A DNA stretch of 64,000 bases from Maribacter sp044594925 (GTDB lineage Bacteria > Bacteroidota > Bacteroidia > Flavobacteriales > Flavobacteriaceae). Below are positions 44,242 to 53,718 of this stretch, in pieces; within the stretch, counting starts at the first letter, position 1; each line of letters opens with the position of its first letter. The notes beneath the pieces are model-generated. The model worked only from the letters and a program-made list of their open reading frames with translations, did not search any database and was not told the origin of the DNA. A program made the position numbers and the translations under genes. Location of the stretch: assembly GCF_044594925.1 (NCBI RefSeq), contig NZ_CP138991.1:2604001-2668000 (forward strand). The letters are read 5' to 3'.

Positions 44242-47200
44242 ATGAACAAAAAAATCTTAAGTTTTCTGACTCTTGTGTCATTACTCTTCTTTCAAGGGGT
44301 AATTGCACAAAACAGCACAGTATCCGGTACGGTGTCAGATGATTCTGGCACACCACTGCCCGGTGTCAATGTTGTAGAAAAAGGCACATCGAATGGTACC
44401 TCTACCGATTTTGACGGTAACTATACCATAAGTGTGGGAAATAATGCAACCTTAGTTTTCTCCTCATTAGGTTTTGAAAGAAAAGAAGTTGCTGTAAACG
44501 GACAAAGCACCATAAACACCTCACTAGCAGAAGATGCTAGCCAATTGGACGAGGTTGTGGTTACCGCTCTTGGTATAAAGAAAGAAACCAAAGCACTTGG
44601 TTATTCTTTAACCGAAGTAGGCGGAGAAGAAATTGCAACGGTCAAAACACCTAATGCAATCAACTCCCTACAAGGTAAGATAGCAGGTGTTAACATTTCG
44701 CAAAATTCTACCGGAGCGGCAGGCTCTAGTAGGGTTATCATAAGGGGTTCTAGTTCGCTCTCTGGTGAAAACCAACCTTTATATGTTGTCGACGGTATTC
44801 CGATTAGCAATGGCAATAACGGTTCTGCAAGTTTGTGGGGTGGTTCTGATGGTGGAGATGGTATTTCGAGTATAAACCCAGATGATATCGAATCTATTTC
44901 AGTATTAAAAGGTGGTGCTGCATCAGCCTTATACGGTTCACGTGCTGCGGGTGGTGTGGTAATCATTACTACAAAATCCGGTCAAGGCCAAGAAGGTTTT
45001 GGTGTGGAATACAGCAGTCAGGTAACCTTTGACCAAGTAGATACTTCTTTACAGGATTTTCAAACTGAATATGGGCAAGGACTTTTAGGTGCCAAACCGG
45101 CGAACGCTGGAGGAGCGCAAGAGGCAGGATTTAATTCGTGGGGACCCCGTTTTGATGGATCTTCCGTACCACAATGGGATGGTGTTTCAAGACCATACTC
45201 CTATACTGGTAACAATATCGACAGATTCTATAGAACAGGTACTACATTTATAAACACCGTTGCACTTACTTCGGCAAAAGAGAATCTTTCTTATAGAATG
45301 TCCGTTTCTGACCTTACAAACGAAGATGTATTACCAAATGCAGGCTTTAACAGAAAGTCTTTCTCCTTAAACACAACGGCTGTTTTGGCAGATAAGTTAA
45401 CCAGTACAGTAAACGCTAAATACATTATAGAAAAAGTACAGAACAGACCAAGGCTATCAGATAGTCCTGGCAACGCAAACTTCTCTGTTGGTCTACTTCC
45501 CGGAAACCTAAATGTTACTGATTTACAACCAGCTACAGACGAAAATGGACAAGAGAGACAACTAACAGACAATGTATTCGTCACTAACCCTTATTTTGCT
45601 GCATTTAACTTTAGACAGCAAGACAGAAGAAATAGAATTATCGCCTCAACAACACTTCGTTACGACTTTACCGATTGGCTTTCCTTAACAGGAAGAATGG
45701 GTATTGATAATGATGTTATACGTAGGACGCAGGTAACACCTTTTGGAACCGGATTTCAACCTTTAGGAAGTTTAACAGAATCCGAAAGAAGAACAAATCA
45801 AGTAGACGCGGATATCATTTTAGCCGCCGAGCGCGATATCACGGATAAGTTTGCCATTTCAGCTTTAGTGGGAGCCAACTCAAACCACTTAAGAAGCGAA
45901 AACCTCTTTTTAGGAGGTGGTGATTTCATCGTTCCTGGTTTAGAGGATATCGGAAACACGGTAACACAGAACAGACGTAGAGAATTTTCAGAACGTAAAA
46001 TTGGTTCCGTTTATGGTTCCTTAGAATTATCGTACGACCGTTGGGCCTACATTACCTTTACCGGAAGAAATGACTGGTTCTCCACGTTATCATTTCCAGG
46101 AAAGACAACACCTAATGATGACTTCTACCCATCTATAAACGCTAGTTTAGTTTTATCCGATGCATTTGAAATGCCCTCTTTTATAGATTTTTTAAAGTTA
46201 AGAGGTGGATATTCTGAAGTAGCAGGTGGTGCCCAAGATCCTTATACGTTAGGATTAACGTACCAAATCTTTGGTAACCCTTTAAACGGACAACCTACCG
46301 GTAATATTAGTAATGGTAGTGTTCCCAATGCCAATCTAGTAGCTTTTAGTAAAAATGAATCTGAAATAGGTTTAGATTTAAGAATGTTCGGAAACAGACT
46401 TTCCTTTGATTTAGCATACTATAGCAATGAAACAACGAACGATATTGTAAACGTTGCCACTTCTTCATTCTCCGGTTATGGAGGTGCTAGTGCAAACCTA
46501 GGTAAGGTATCCAATAAAGGTTTTGAATTTTTGGTTAGCGGTACGCCTATAAGAACAGCTGATTTAAATTGGAACGTTTCCATAAACGGCGCATACAACG
46601 AAGGTTTAGTTGTAGCTACGGATGATGTAGGTTCAGATGTTAATTTAGATGAACCAAGAACACGTAATGTAAGAATTACACATCGCGTTGGTGAAAGATA
46701 TGGTACTATAGTAGGGGTTTCTTACGAAAGAGATGCCAATGGTGTCATTAAATATGACATAGATGCTGATGGGGTTCCAAGAGCTGTTGAGGGCGAACGT
46801 AAAATTTTAGGTGAAGGTGTTGCTCCCTTAACAATGGGTTTCACAAACTCCTTTACGTACAAGAATTTTAATCTTAATTTCCTAATAGATGGTAAATTTG
46901 GAGGGCAGATTTTCTCAGGAACAAATACACTTCTTTATGGCGTAGGTCTACATAAGAAAACCTTGGAAGGTAGAGAAACTGGTTTAACGGTATCTGGAAT
47001 CGACAATGCTACGGACCAACCCTTTACGACTACAGTAGCTCCAGAAAACCTTCAGACCTACTGGGGTGAGATAAACGATATAGCAGAGGAGTTTGTAGAA
47101 GACTCGGATTATATTAAATTTAGACAATTAAGTTTAGGTTACACACTACCACAGAAGGCGTTAGAGAATGTTTTTCTTACCAGTGTTAATGTTTCTGTAA

Positions 47201-47346
47201 TTGCTTCCAACTTGTTTTATATCTCTAGAAGCATAGACAATATTGATCCTGAAAGCGCCTATAACGTAGGTAATTCTCAAGGTTTGGAATATTTTGGTGT
47301 TCCTTCCGCAAGAAATTACGGTTTAACGATCAATTTAAAGTTTTAA
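44242..47346 (+). CDS. SusC-type TonB-dependent glycan transporter
   Basis: A 1034-residue outer-membrane protein: signal peptide (1-22, VIAQ), carboxypeptidase-D-like domain (about 25-105, VSGTVSDDSGTPLPG), plug (about 115-235 with PLYVVDGIPI and SVLKGGAASALYGSRAAGGVVIITTK, both SusC hallmarks) and beta barrel to a final Phe. It imports oligosaccharides together with the SusD lipoprotein encoded ten bases downstream. Neighbouring GH92 and GH130 suggest a mannose-rich ligand. Upstream, a short hairpin (CGACT 44150-44154, AGTCG 44161-44165) and the conserved leader are seen, but no ECF-sigma pair. Confidence 0.95.
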   Translation: MNKKILSFLTLVSLLFFQGVIAQNSTVSGTVSDDSGTPLPGVNVVEKGTSNGTSTDFDGNYTISVGNNATLVFSSLGFERKEVAVNGQSTINTSLAEDASQLDEVVVTALGIKKETKALGYSLTEVGGEEIATVKTPNAINSLQGKIAGVNISQNSTGAAGSSRVIIRGSSSLSGENQPLYVVDGIPISNGNNGSASLWGGSDGGDGISSINPDDIESISVLKGGAASALYGSRAAGGVVIITTKSGQGQEGFGVEYSSQVTFDQVDTSLQDFQTEYGQGLLGAKPANAGGAQEAGFNSWGPRFDGSSVPQWDGVSRPYSYTGNNIDRFYRTGTTFINTVALTSAKENLSYRMSVSDLTNEDVLPNAGFNRKSFSLNTTAVLADKLTSTVNAKYIIEKVQNRPRLSDSPGNANFSVGLLPGNLNVTDLQPATDENGQERQLTDNVFVTNPYFAAFNFRQQDRRNRIIASTTLRYDFTDWLSLTGRMGIDNDVIRRTQVTPFGTGFQPLGSLTESERRTNQVDADIILAAERDITDKFAISALVGANSNHLRSENLFLGGGDFIVPGLEDIGNTVTQNRRREFSERKIGSVYGSLELSYDRWAYITFTGRNDWFSTLSFPGKTTPNDDFYPSINASLVLSDAFEMPSFIDFLKLRGGYSEVAGGAQDPYTLGLTYQIFGNPLNGQPTGNISNGSVPNANLVAFSKNESEIGLDLRMFGNRLSFDLAYYSNETTNDIVNVATSSFSGYGGASANLGKVSNKGFEFLVSGTPIRTADLNWNVSINGAYNEGLVVATDDVGSDVNLDEPRTRNVRITHRVGERYGTIVGVSYERDANGVIKYDIDADGVPRAVEGERKILGEGVAPLTMGFTNSFTYKNFNLNFLIDGKFGGQIFSGTNTLLYGVGLHKKTLEGRETGLTVSGIDNATDQPFTTTVAPENLQTYWGEINDIAEEFVEDSDYIKFRQLSLGYTLPQKALENVFLTSVNVSVIASNLFYISRSIDNIDPESAYNVGNSQGLEYFGVPSARNYGLTINLKF

Positions 47347-47356
47347 AAAAAAAAGT

Positions 47357-48835
47357 ATGAAAAAATTAATTTGTTTATTTATGATGGCGCTGGTAGTAGG
47401 CGCTTGTGATGAAGGATTTGACGAACTGAACGTTAATCCTACAAGACCACCGCAAATTGCAGCGGCCAATAAGTTAACTGCTGTGCAGAAGTTTATTTCC
47501 AGTGAGCGTTATGACAATTGGAGAGCAGGTATGATTTACCAGTCGACCATGATGCAACATATTGCAACAACCGCTGGTTATTGGGATGGTGACAAGTACA
47601 CTTGGAACCGAGGTTACGCCTCTTCATTAATGGACCGTTATTATGGTAATGCCATAAAGACAATTGAAGATTTAATGTTTCAATTAGATCAAGAGGAAGC
47701 TCCAGATGAAATGAAGGCAATTGTTCGTATCATGAGAGTGTTTGCTTTTTCACGTTTAACCGACCTATATGGGGATGTTCCCTATAGCGAAGCTGGTAAG
47801 GCAGTATTGGAAGGTATTTTTCTACCTAAATACGATGCACAAAGTGAAATCTATCCAGACATGTTGAATGAACTAGAAGAATCCGCAGCTGCTTTAAGTA
47901 GTGGCACTTCAGGTTTTGGCGCTGCCGATGTAATCTACAACGGTGATCAAGCAAAATGGAAAAAATTAGCTAATTCGTTAATGCTTCGTTTGGGACTACG
48001 TTTAATCAAAGTTGATCCAGCAGCCGCACAATCTTGGGCAACCAAAGCTATCGCTGGTGGCGTAATGGAATCAAATGATGACATCTTCTATCTTCAACAT
48101 GATAATAATAACAGAAATGGTATCTCTGAAGTATTTGCTGCTGATGGTAATCCAAGAATGAGTAAGACGTTTATCGACTTTTTACAAGCAGGTAATGATC
48201 CAAGGCTGCCTATCTTGGCCGCCAGAAGAGGAGATGGAAGTACGGCCGCAGAAGATTTAATAGGCTTTCCTAACGGTTTAAATAGTGCCATGTTATTAGA
48301 GATGACTGGCGAGGAAAACACGGATGCTTACGCAGAGCCAAATAGAGATATCTTAGCCGCTTTTGAAGCTCCTATGATTTTCCAAACTTATGCTGAAGTA
48401 CAATTTATGATAGCGGAATCCAATGTACGCTGGGGTATCGGTGGTGATGCGGAAACAGCTTATAACAATGGTGTTAGAGCTGCAATGAAACAACTGTCAT
48501 TGTATACAGATGCTGCTACCATAGCCGATGCGGACATTGACACCTACCTTGCCGCCAATCCTTATGACGCCGCTAATGCAATAGAGCAAATTGCCAACCA
48601 ATATTGGGTAGCTACATTCCTTAATGAATATGAGACCTTTTCTAACTGGAGAAGAGTAGGTTTCCCTACATTGGTACCTGTAAATTTCCCAGGTAATGAA
48701 ACAGGAGGAACTATTCCAAGAAGATTAACATGGACGGAAAACGAAGCAGCGGTTAATGCAGACAATTATCAAGCAGCAATAGCAGCTCAAGGTCCGGATA
48801 TTTTGACCACTAGAGTTTGGTGGGATGTTGAATAG
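47357..48835 (+). CDS. SusD-type surface glycan-binding lipoprotein
   Basis: A 492-residue lipoprotein (VVGAC, Cys17, followed by the acidic DEGFDEL typical of surface-exposed lipoproteins in Bacteroidota). The helical TPR-like body starts NVNPTRPPQ and has RVFAFSRLTDLYGDVPYSEA, a segment shared by SusD/RagB proteins of the SusD-like 2 type. It binds the glycan and closes over SusC. It starts ten bases after susC. The C-terminal region reads TRVWWDVE. Confidence 0.94.
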   Translation: MKKLICLFMMALVVGACDEGFDELNVNPTRPPQIAAANKLTAVQKFISSERYDNWRAGMIYQSTMMQHIATTAGYWDGDKYTWNRGYASSLMDRYYGNAIKTIEDLMFQLDQEEAPDEMKAIVRIMRVFAFSRLTDLYGDVPYSEAGKAVLEGIFLPKYDAQSEIYPDMLNELEESAAALSSGTSGFGAADVIYNGDQAKWKKLANSLMLRLGLRLIKVDPAAAQSWATKAIAGGVMESNDDIFYLQHDNNNRNGISEVFAADGNPRMSKTFIDFLQAGNDPRLPILAARRGDGSTAAEDLIGFPNGLNSAMLLEMTGEENTDAYAEPNRDILAAFEAPMIFQTYAEVQFMIAESNVRWGIGGDAETAYNNGVRAAMKQLSLYTDAATIADADIDTYLAANPYDAANAIEQIANQYWVATFLNEYETFSNWRRVGFPTLVPVNFPGNETGGTIPRRLTWTENEAAVNADNYQAAIAAQGPDILTTRVWWDVE

Positions 48836-48867
48836 TATTTAAAATACTTTATAAATAATCTTTGTAA

Positions 48868-48925
48868 AGTTTGAGTTAGTTTTAATTGAGTTAATAAAGG
48901 AGGGGAAACTCTCCTTTATTTTTTT
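48868..48925 (+). ncRNA. Candidate small RNA after susD with the same seed
   Basis: Directly after susD, AATCTTTG (48857-48864, one mismatch from TAnnTTTG) is followed by AGTTTGAGTTAGTT, which contains the same 12-mer TTTGAGTTAGTT (48870-48881) as the candidate at 32225-32289. An unpaired A/T-rich stretch with a second GAGTTAA follows, then a terminator (48893-48925). It may be transcribed from its own promoter or cut from the susCD trailer. The seed is antisense to the susC leader, which would make it a feedback regulator. Existence as a stable RNA is inference. Confidence 0.42.
48893..48925 (+). terminator. Rho-independent terminator of the susCD operon
   Basis: AATAAAGGAG (48893-48902) pairs with CTCCTTTATT (48911-48920), followed by a run of T to 48925. 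It separates susCD from the VCBS lipoprotein gene that starts at 48949. Confidence 0.85.
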
Positions 48926-48948
48926 ATACAAAATAGTATCTTGTACTT

Positions 48949-51900
48949 ATGAAAGCAGGCTATTTACCTTATTATATTTTTGTTCTCTTCATATGCTCTT
49001 GTAATGCCGAAAAAGAACCCTCGCAACCGAAACAGCAACGCTTTACATTATTAAAATCATCCGATACGGGTGTAGATTTCGTTAACAAAGTCCAAGATGA
49101 TAAGGACAAAAGTATTTTTCTTTACGCTAATTTCTATGGTGGTGCTGGAGTAGGTGTTGGTGATTTCAATAAGGACGGCCTACAGGATCTCTTTTTTGCA
49201 GGCAATATGGTTCCGGATAAGTTATACCTTAATAAAGGAAACATGGTTTTTGAAGACCATACCCTTCAGTCGGGAATTCAAGATATCCCCGGTTGGTCTA
49301 CAGGAGTTACTGTAGCAGATATAAACAATGACGGACACTTAGATATATATGTAAGTCGAGAACTTTATGATGAAAACCCCATTTGGAGAAAAAATCTACT
49401 TTACATCAATAAAGGGGATGGCACCTTCGATGAAATGGCCGAGACCTATAATATTGCCAACGACCAAAGAACGCGCCATGCAACTTTTCTAGATTATGAT
49501 AAAGATGGTCTTTTAGATTTATTCCTACTAACACAACCGCCCAATCCAGGAAGTTTATCGCAATATTTTGATGCGGACAATCTTTTAATACCCGAATACA
49601 CTTTACGATTGTATAAAAACCAAGGAGATTCATTTTTAGATGTCACAGCATCTTCCGGAATAAAAAGAACAGGATTTCCTAATGCTGTTTCCGCAAGTGA
49701 TTTAAATAATGATGGCTGGACGGATTTATACGTTGCCAATGATTTCTACGCCCCGGATTTCCTGTTCATCAATAACCAAGACGGGACATTTTCCAGTATG
49801 GAAAAAGGTGCTTTAAAGCAAACATCCTATTACAGCATGGGCGTTGATGTGGCGGATATTAACAATGATGCTTCATTAGATGTCTTTGTCTTAGACATGG
49901 TGGCAGAAGATAACTTCCGATTAAAGTCTAATATGAGCGGAATGGACATCAGTTCATTCTGGAAGGTAGTAGCCGATGGTGGCGGATACCAATATATGTA
50001 CAACACCTTGCAACTTAATAATGGCAATGGGACCTTTAGCAATATAGCGCAATATGCGAATATGGCAGCGACAGACTGGAGTTGGTCCAATCTAATCGCA
50101 GATTTTGACAATGATGGCCTAAAGGACACCTATATAACCAATGGTTTATTAAGGGATATACGAAATACGGATGCCGATAAGAAAATCGCAAATTACATCA
50201 ACACCACTAGGACGGATTGGCTATCCAAAAACCCTAATGGAGGAGAGATTAAGAGCATTTGGGATATTGTAGACTTAGAAAAAGCGGTCAACATGATTCC
50301 TTCTCAACCCTTAAAAAATTACGCCTATAAAAATAAAGGCAACCTAGAATTCGAGAAAATATCCAACGATTGGGGCCTTGACTCTGAATCTTTCTCAAAC
50401 GGATCCGCCTATGCGGATTTGGATAACGACGGTGATTTAGACCTGGTAGTTAATAATATCAATGAAGAGGCCTTCATTTATCGTAATAATTCAGAAAGTC
50501 TTGACAATGCCAATTACCTCCGTATTCAACTTACGGATAGTGAAAATAAACCATTATTTGGCACACGTATCACTATTTATACGGCAGACGGACTACAAAC
50601 ACAAGAAACTACCAATGTCCGCGGTATTTATTCCACAAGTGAGCCTCTGGTTCATTTTGGACTTTCAAGAAATAAAGAAGTGGACAGCTTGGTAATACGT
50701 TGGCCAAATGGCAAAAGTACCGTACAAAAAGCTATTGCTGCCAATCAAGTGCTTCAGCTAAGCATGGACGAAGCTACTAATTTATCGCGCCCTATTTCAG
50801 ATTATTCTAAGCAAGGGCTTTTCAAAAATGTTACGGATTCTTTTGACGCCAATTTTAAACATCAAGAAAATAATTTTGATGATTTTGAAAAACAGCTATT
50901 ACTTCCACACAAACTATCTCAATTTGGCCCTGCATTAGCTGTAGGAGACGTAAATAATGATGGCTTAGAAGATATTTATGTTGGAGGTGCCGCAGAACAG
51001 CGTCCAAAGCTTTTCTTGCAAACCGCAAATGGTAATTTTTCATCTTCCAACGAAAACTTCTGGTCAAAAGAAAAACCCTATGAAGATGTCGATGCTGTTT
51101 TCGTTGACATTAATAGGGACGGCTTCAAGGATTTATATGTAGTTAGCGGAGGTAATGCTTATGAAAAAAACGATTTTCATTATACAGACCGTCTTTATCT
51201 AAATGATGGCTCAGGGAGCTTTAAAAAGGGTGCTATTCTTAATGCTGATAGAGTAAGCGGGGCAGTAGTAAAAGCATCCGATTATGATAATGATGGCGAT
51301 ATGGACCTTTTTGTAGGCGGCAGACATACGCCGCATCAATATCCGAACCCTACATCTAGCATGCTATTGATCAATGATAATGGCCAATTAGTTAATAGCA
51401 CAGCAGCGCTCAGCAAGGAACTTCAGGAAATAGGCATGGTTACCGATGCAGTATGGTCCGACTATGACGGCGATCAAGATTTAGATTTAATTCTTACCGG
51501 AGAATGGATGCCCATTACCATTTTTGATAACCAAGACGGAACATTGACTAAAGTAGACCACCCTGAATTTGAAAAAACCCGAGGATGGTGGTTCAGTATT
51601 GAACAAGGGGATTTTGACAACGATGGTGACATGGATTTCATTGCAGGTAATTTAGGTCTTAATTATAAGTACAAGACCGATTCGGAAAAACCCTTTGACA
51701 TCTTTTATAATGATTTTGATGCTAATGGGAACGGAGATATTGTGCTTGGTTATTACAATAATGAAAAGCACTACCCCCTTCGTGGTTTCTCCTGTTCATC
51801 GCAACAAATCCCTGGCTTAAAGGATAAGATAAAAAAATACGACGCTTTCGCTTCACTAGAACTAAAGGAAGTTTACGGAGAAAAGCAATTAAAGGATGCG

Positions 51901-52287
51901 CTGCATTATGTCGCTGATACTTTTGCTTCTGTTTATATTGAAAATATAGGGAACGGTAAGTTTAAGATTTCCCAACTACCAGGTCTAGCCCAGCTTACCA
52001 ATATCAATGATATGCAAATAGCAGATTTTAACGAAGACGGTCATGCAGATATTTTGGCCATTGGCAATCTATTTGTTTCAGAGATAGAAACGCCTAGAAA
52101 CGATGCGGGAACCGGATTATTACTTACTGGTGACGGTAAAGGAAATTTTACTGCTCAAAGAGGAGCGGAAATTGGTTTCTACGCCGCAAAAGATGCCAAA
52201 CAAATGGCAACCTTAAAAGTTGCAGGAAAAAACCATGTTCTGGTAGGGAATAATAATGATGTACTACAAAGCTTTAGGTTAGAATAA
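48949..52287 (+). CDS. VCBS/FG-GAP repeat lipoprotein with ASPIC/UnbV domain
   Basis: An 1112-residue protein with a lipoprotein signal (LFICSC near residue 18). It has two arrays of FG-GAP/VCBS repeats with calcium-type loops DxNxDG (for example DFNKDGLQD, DINNDGHLD, DLDNDGDLD; residues about 55-500 and 640-1060), forming beta propellers. Between them is an ASPIC/UnbV domain (about 520-605, TRITIYTADGLQTQE ... WPNGKS). Such large lipoproteins often follow susCD and are thought to bind glycans or help at the cell surface; the function is not established. It has its own unit after the terminator and converges on rimM. Confidence 0.9.
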   Translation: MKAGYLPYYIFVLFICSCNAEKEPSQPKQQRFTLLKSSDTGVDFVNKVQDDKDKSIFLYANFYGGAGVGVGDFNKDGLQDLFFAGNMVPDKLYLNKGNMVFEDHTLQSGIQDIPGWSTGVTVADINNDGHLDIYVSRELYDENPIWRKNLLYINKGDGTFDEMAETYNIANDQRTRHATFLDYDKDGLLDLFLLTQPPNPGSLSQYFDADNLLIPEYTLRLYKNQGDSFLDVTASSGIKRTGFPNAVSASDLNNDGWTDLYVANDFYAPDFLFINNQDGTFSSMEKGALKQTSYYSMGVDVADINNDASLDVFVLDMVAEDNFRLKSNMSGMDISSFWKVVADGGGYQYMYNTLQLNNGNGTFSNIAQYANMAATDWSWSNLIADFDNDGLKDTYITNGLLRDIRNTDADKKIANYINTTRTDWLSKNPNGGEIKSIWDIVDLEKAVNMIPSQPLKNYAYKNKGNLEFEKISNDWGLDSESFSNGSAYADLDNDGDLDLVVNNINEEAFIYRNNSESLDNANYLRIQLTDSENKPLFGTRITIYTADGLQTQETTNVRGIYSTSEPLVHFGLSRNKEVDSLVIRWPNGKSTVQKAIAANQVLQLSMDEATNLSRPISDYSKQGLFKNVTDSFDANFKHQENNFDDFEKQLLLPHKLSQFGPALAVGDVNNDGLEDIYVGGAAEQRPKLFLQTANGNFSSSNENFWSKEKPYEDVDAVFVDINRDGFKDLYVVSGGNAYEKNDFHYTDRLYLNDGSGSFKKGAILNADRVSGAVVKASDYDNDGDMDLFVGGRHTPHQYPNPTSSMLLINDNGQLVNSTAALSKELQEIGMVTDAVWSDYDGDQDLDLILTGEWMPITIFDNQDGTLTKVDHPEFEKTRGWWFSIEQGDFDNDGDMDFIAGNLGLNYKYKTDSEKPFDIFYNDFDANGNGDIVLGYYNNEKHYPLRGFSCSSQQIPGLKDKIKKYDAFASLELKEVYGEKQLKDALHYVADTFASVYIENIGNGKFKISQLPGLAQLTNINDMQIADFNEDGHADILAIGNLFVSEIETPRNDAGTGLLLTGDGKGNFTAQRGAEIGFYAAKDAKQMATLKVAGKNHVLVGNNNDVLQSFRLE

Positions 52288-52316
52288 AACCGAAAATATG
52301 TGTAAGGAAAAGCAGA

Positions 52317-52844
52317 TTAACTTAAGTAAAGTTCAACCAAGCCTTCTGGGGTGTTTACGTAAATAACCTTATTATCCCTGTCTACCTTTATTATAATATC
52401 GTCAGTTAAAGGAATCAAAAGCTGTTTCTCCTCCTTTAAGACCTCGAACAAAGCTTGCGCTGTTGTATCGTTCACACTCTGAACAATGCCAATATTTCCA
52501 TGTACAGCATCCATCATGGTAAAACCAATGATTTCGTGAAAGTAAAACTTGTTCCCTGTTAATTTGGGCAGCAACGTGAGTGGTAGGTACAATTCGGAAC
52601 CCATAATTCTATCCGCATCGGACTCTGTTTTCACTTCTTCAAAATCAATCCGTAATAAATTGGACTTATGAAGACGGCACCTGTCAATAAAAAATGGAAC
52701 CAGATTATTTCCTAAAGAAATAAATACTGATTCCATTTTCTCGTAAACTTCAGGTTCGTCCGTATCTAACTTGACAAGGACTTCTCCCTTAAAACTATAT
52801 TTTGAAACGATTTTGCCGAGGTAGAAACACTCTTCCTTGCGCAT
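52317..52844 (-). CDS. rimM: Ribosome maturation factor RimM
   Basis: A 175-residue protein with the N-terminal RimM beta-barrel (ECFYLGKIVSKYSFKGEVLVKLDTD) and the PRC-barrel C-terminal domain (IGFTMMDAVHGNIGIV ... ILIPLTDDIIIKVD-like core). It assists maturation of the 30S head around S19. The start at 52842-52844 gives the family N-terminus; a longer frame would run into rpsP. It lies ten bases after rpsP, the classic pair, but trmD and rplS are not next to it. Confidence 0.93.
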   Translation of the reverse strand: MRKEECFYLGKIVSKYSFKGEVLVKLDTDEPEVYEKMESVFISLGNNLVPFFIDRCRLHKSNLLRIDFEEVKTESDADRIMGSELYLPLTLLPKLTGNKFYFHEIIGFTMMDAVHGNIGIVQSVNDTTAQALFEVLKEEKQLLIPLTDDIIIKVDRDNKVIYVNTPEGLVELYLS

Positions 52845-52854
52845 CGTAACCTTT

Positions 52855-53439
52855 CTATTCTTCTTCTGAAGTTGTAGCTTCCTCTTTAGGAGCTTCAGTT
52901 TCCTCAACTGCAGCTTCCGGAGCAGGAGCTTCTTCTAAGGCTTCTACTTCTTCTTCAGCGCTTCCGTCCTCTGGAGTTTCAGGCAATGCAGCCGCAGCAG
53001 CTTCAGCAGCTCTTTTCTCGTTCACTTCTTTCTCTGCCTGCAGTGCTTTTGCTTTAGCATCGGCCTTAGCCTTGTCCAAACCACCAACTTTGTCTGCAAC
53101 TGATTTTTCTTTCTCTTCTAACCAAGCATTGAACTTTTCCTCTACCTGCTCTTCTGTTAAAGCTCCTTTACGCAATCCTCCTAGTAAGTGATGCTTTAAA
53201 AGCACCCCTTTGTATGAAAGTATAGCTCTAGCCGTATCGGTTGGTTGCGCACCGTTCTGTAACCACTGTACAGAATTATCAACATTTAACTCGATTGTTG
53301 CTGGATTTGTATTAGGGTTATAGATTCCTAATTTTTCCAAGAATTTACCATCTCTCTTTGCTCTTGCATCTGCCGCAACAACCCAATAGAATGGTTTACC
53401 TTTTTTACCGTGTCTCTGTAATCTAATTTTTACTGGCAT
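52855..53439 (-). CDS. rpsP: 30S ribosomal protein S16 with long acidic tail
   Basis: The first 80 to 90 residues are S16 (VKIRLQRHGKKGKPFYWVVAAD, GKFLEKLGIYNP, WLQNGAQPTDTARAIL). The other 100 residues form a tail rich in Ala, Glu and Lys that ends in repeated EE and is probably unstructured or coiled. E. coli S16 has 82 residues; extended S16 tails are usual in Bacteroidota as far as I know. First gene of the rpsP-rimM operon, with a perfect -7 element upstream. Confidence 0.95.
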   Translation of the reverse strand: MPVKIRLQRHGKKGKPFYWVVAADARAKRDGKFLEKLGIYNPNTNPATIELNVDNSVQWLQNGAQPTDTARAILSYKGVLLKHHLLGGLRKGALTEEQVEEKFNAWLEEKEKSVADKVGGLDKAKADAKAKALQAEKEVNEKRAAEAAAAALPETPEDGSAEEEVEALEEAPAPEAAVEETEAPKEEATTSEEE

Positions 53440-53511
53440 ATCACATTAATTTTGTAGGGTGCCCGACCCTCGATTATTAATTCTATTTTAAATTATTCCC
53501 ATAAAGGGCTG

Positions 53512-53519
53512 CAAATATA
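53512..53519 (-). promoter_or_regulatory. -7 element of the rpsP-rimM operon
   Basis: TATATTTG on the minus strand is a perfect TAnnTTTG match 73 bp before the rpsP start. The leader contains the GC-rich pair GGGT-CGGGC-ACCC (about 53459-53471 on the plus strand), unusual in this AT-rich DNA, which might serve ribosomal autoregulation. Confidence 0.5.
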
Positions 53520-53718
53520 TAACATTCACTTTTATACTGCCCCATTTTGTACGTCAATTTTAGCATTTAGTGTTAAATAGCATTAACATTTACGTGCATA
53601 GTCGTTAAACTCCTGCTAAACCCCCGTAAATACTTGTGATTTTGAAATATTCTCTTAATTTAAGTAGTGTAGTTATTGATAGACAATAACACATTTGAAC
53701 TAAAATGATAAGAGATAA

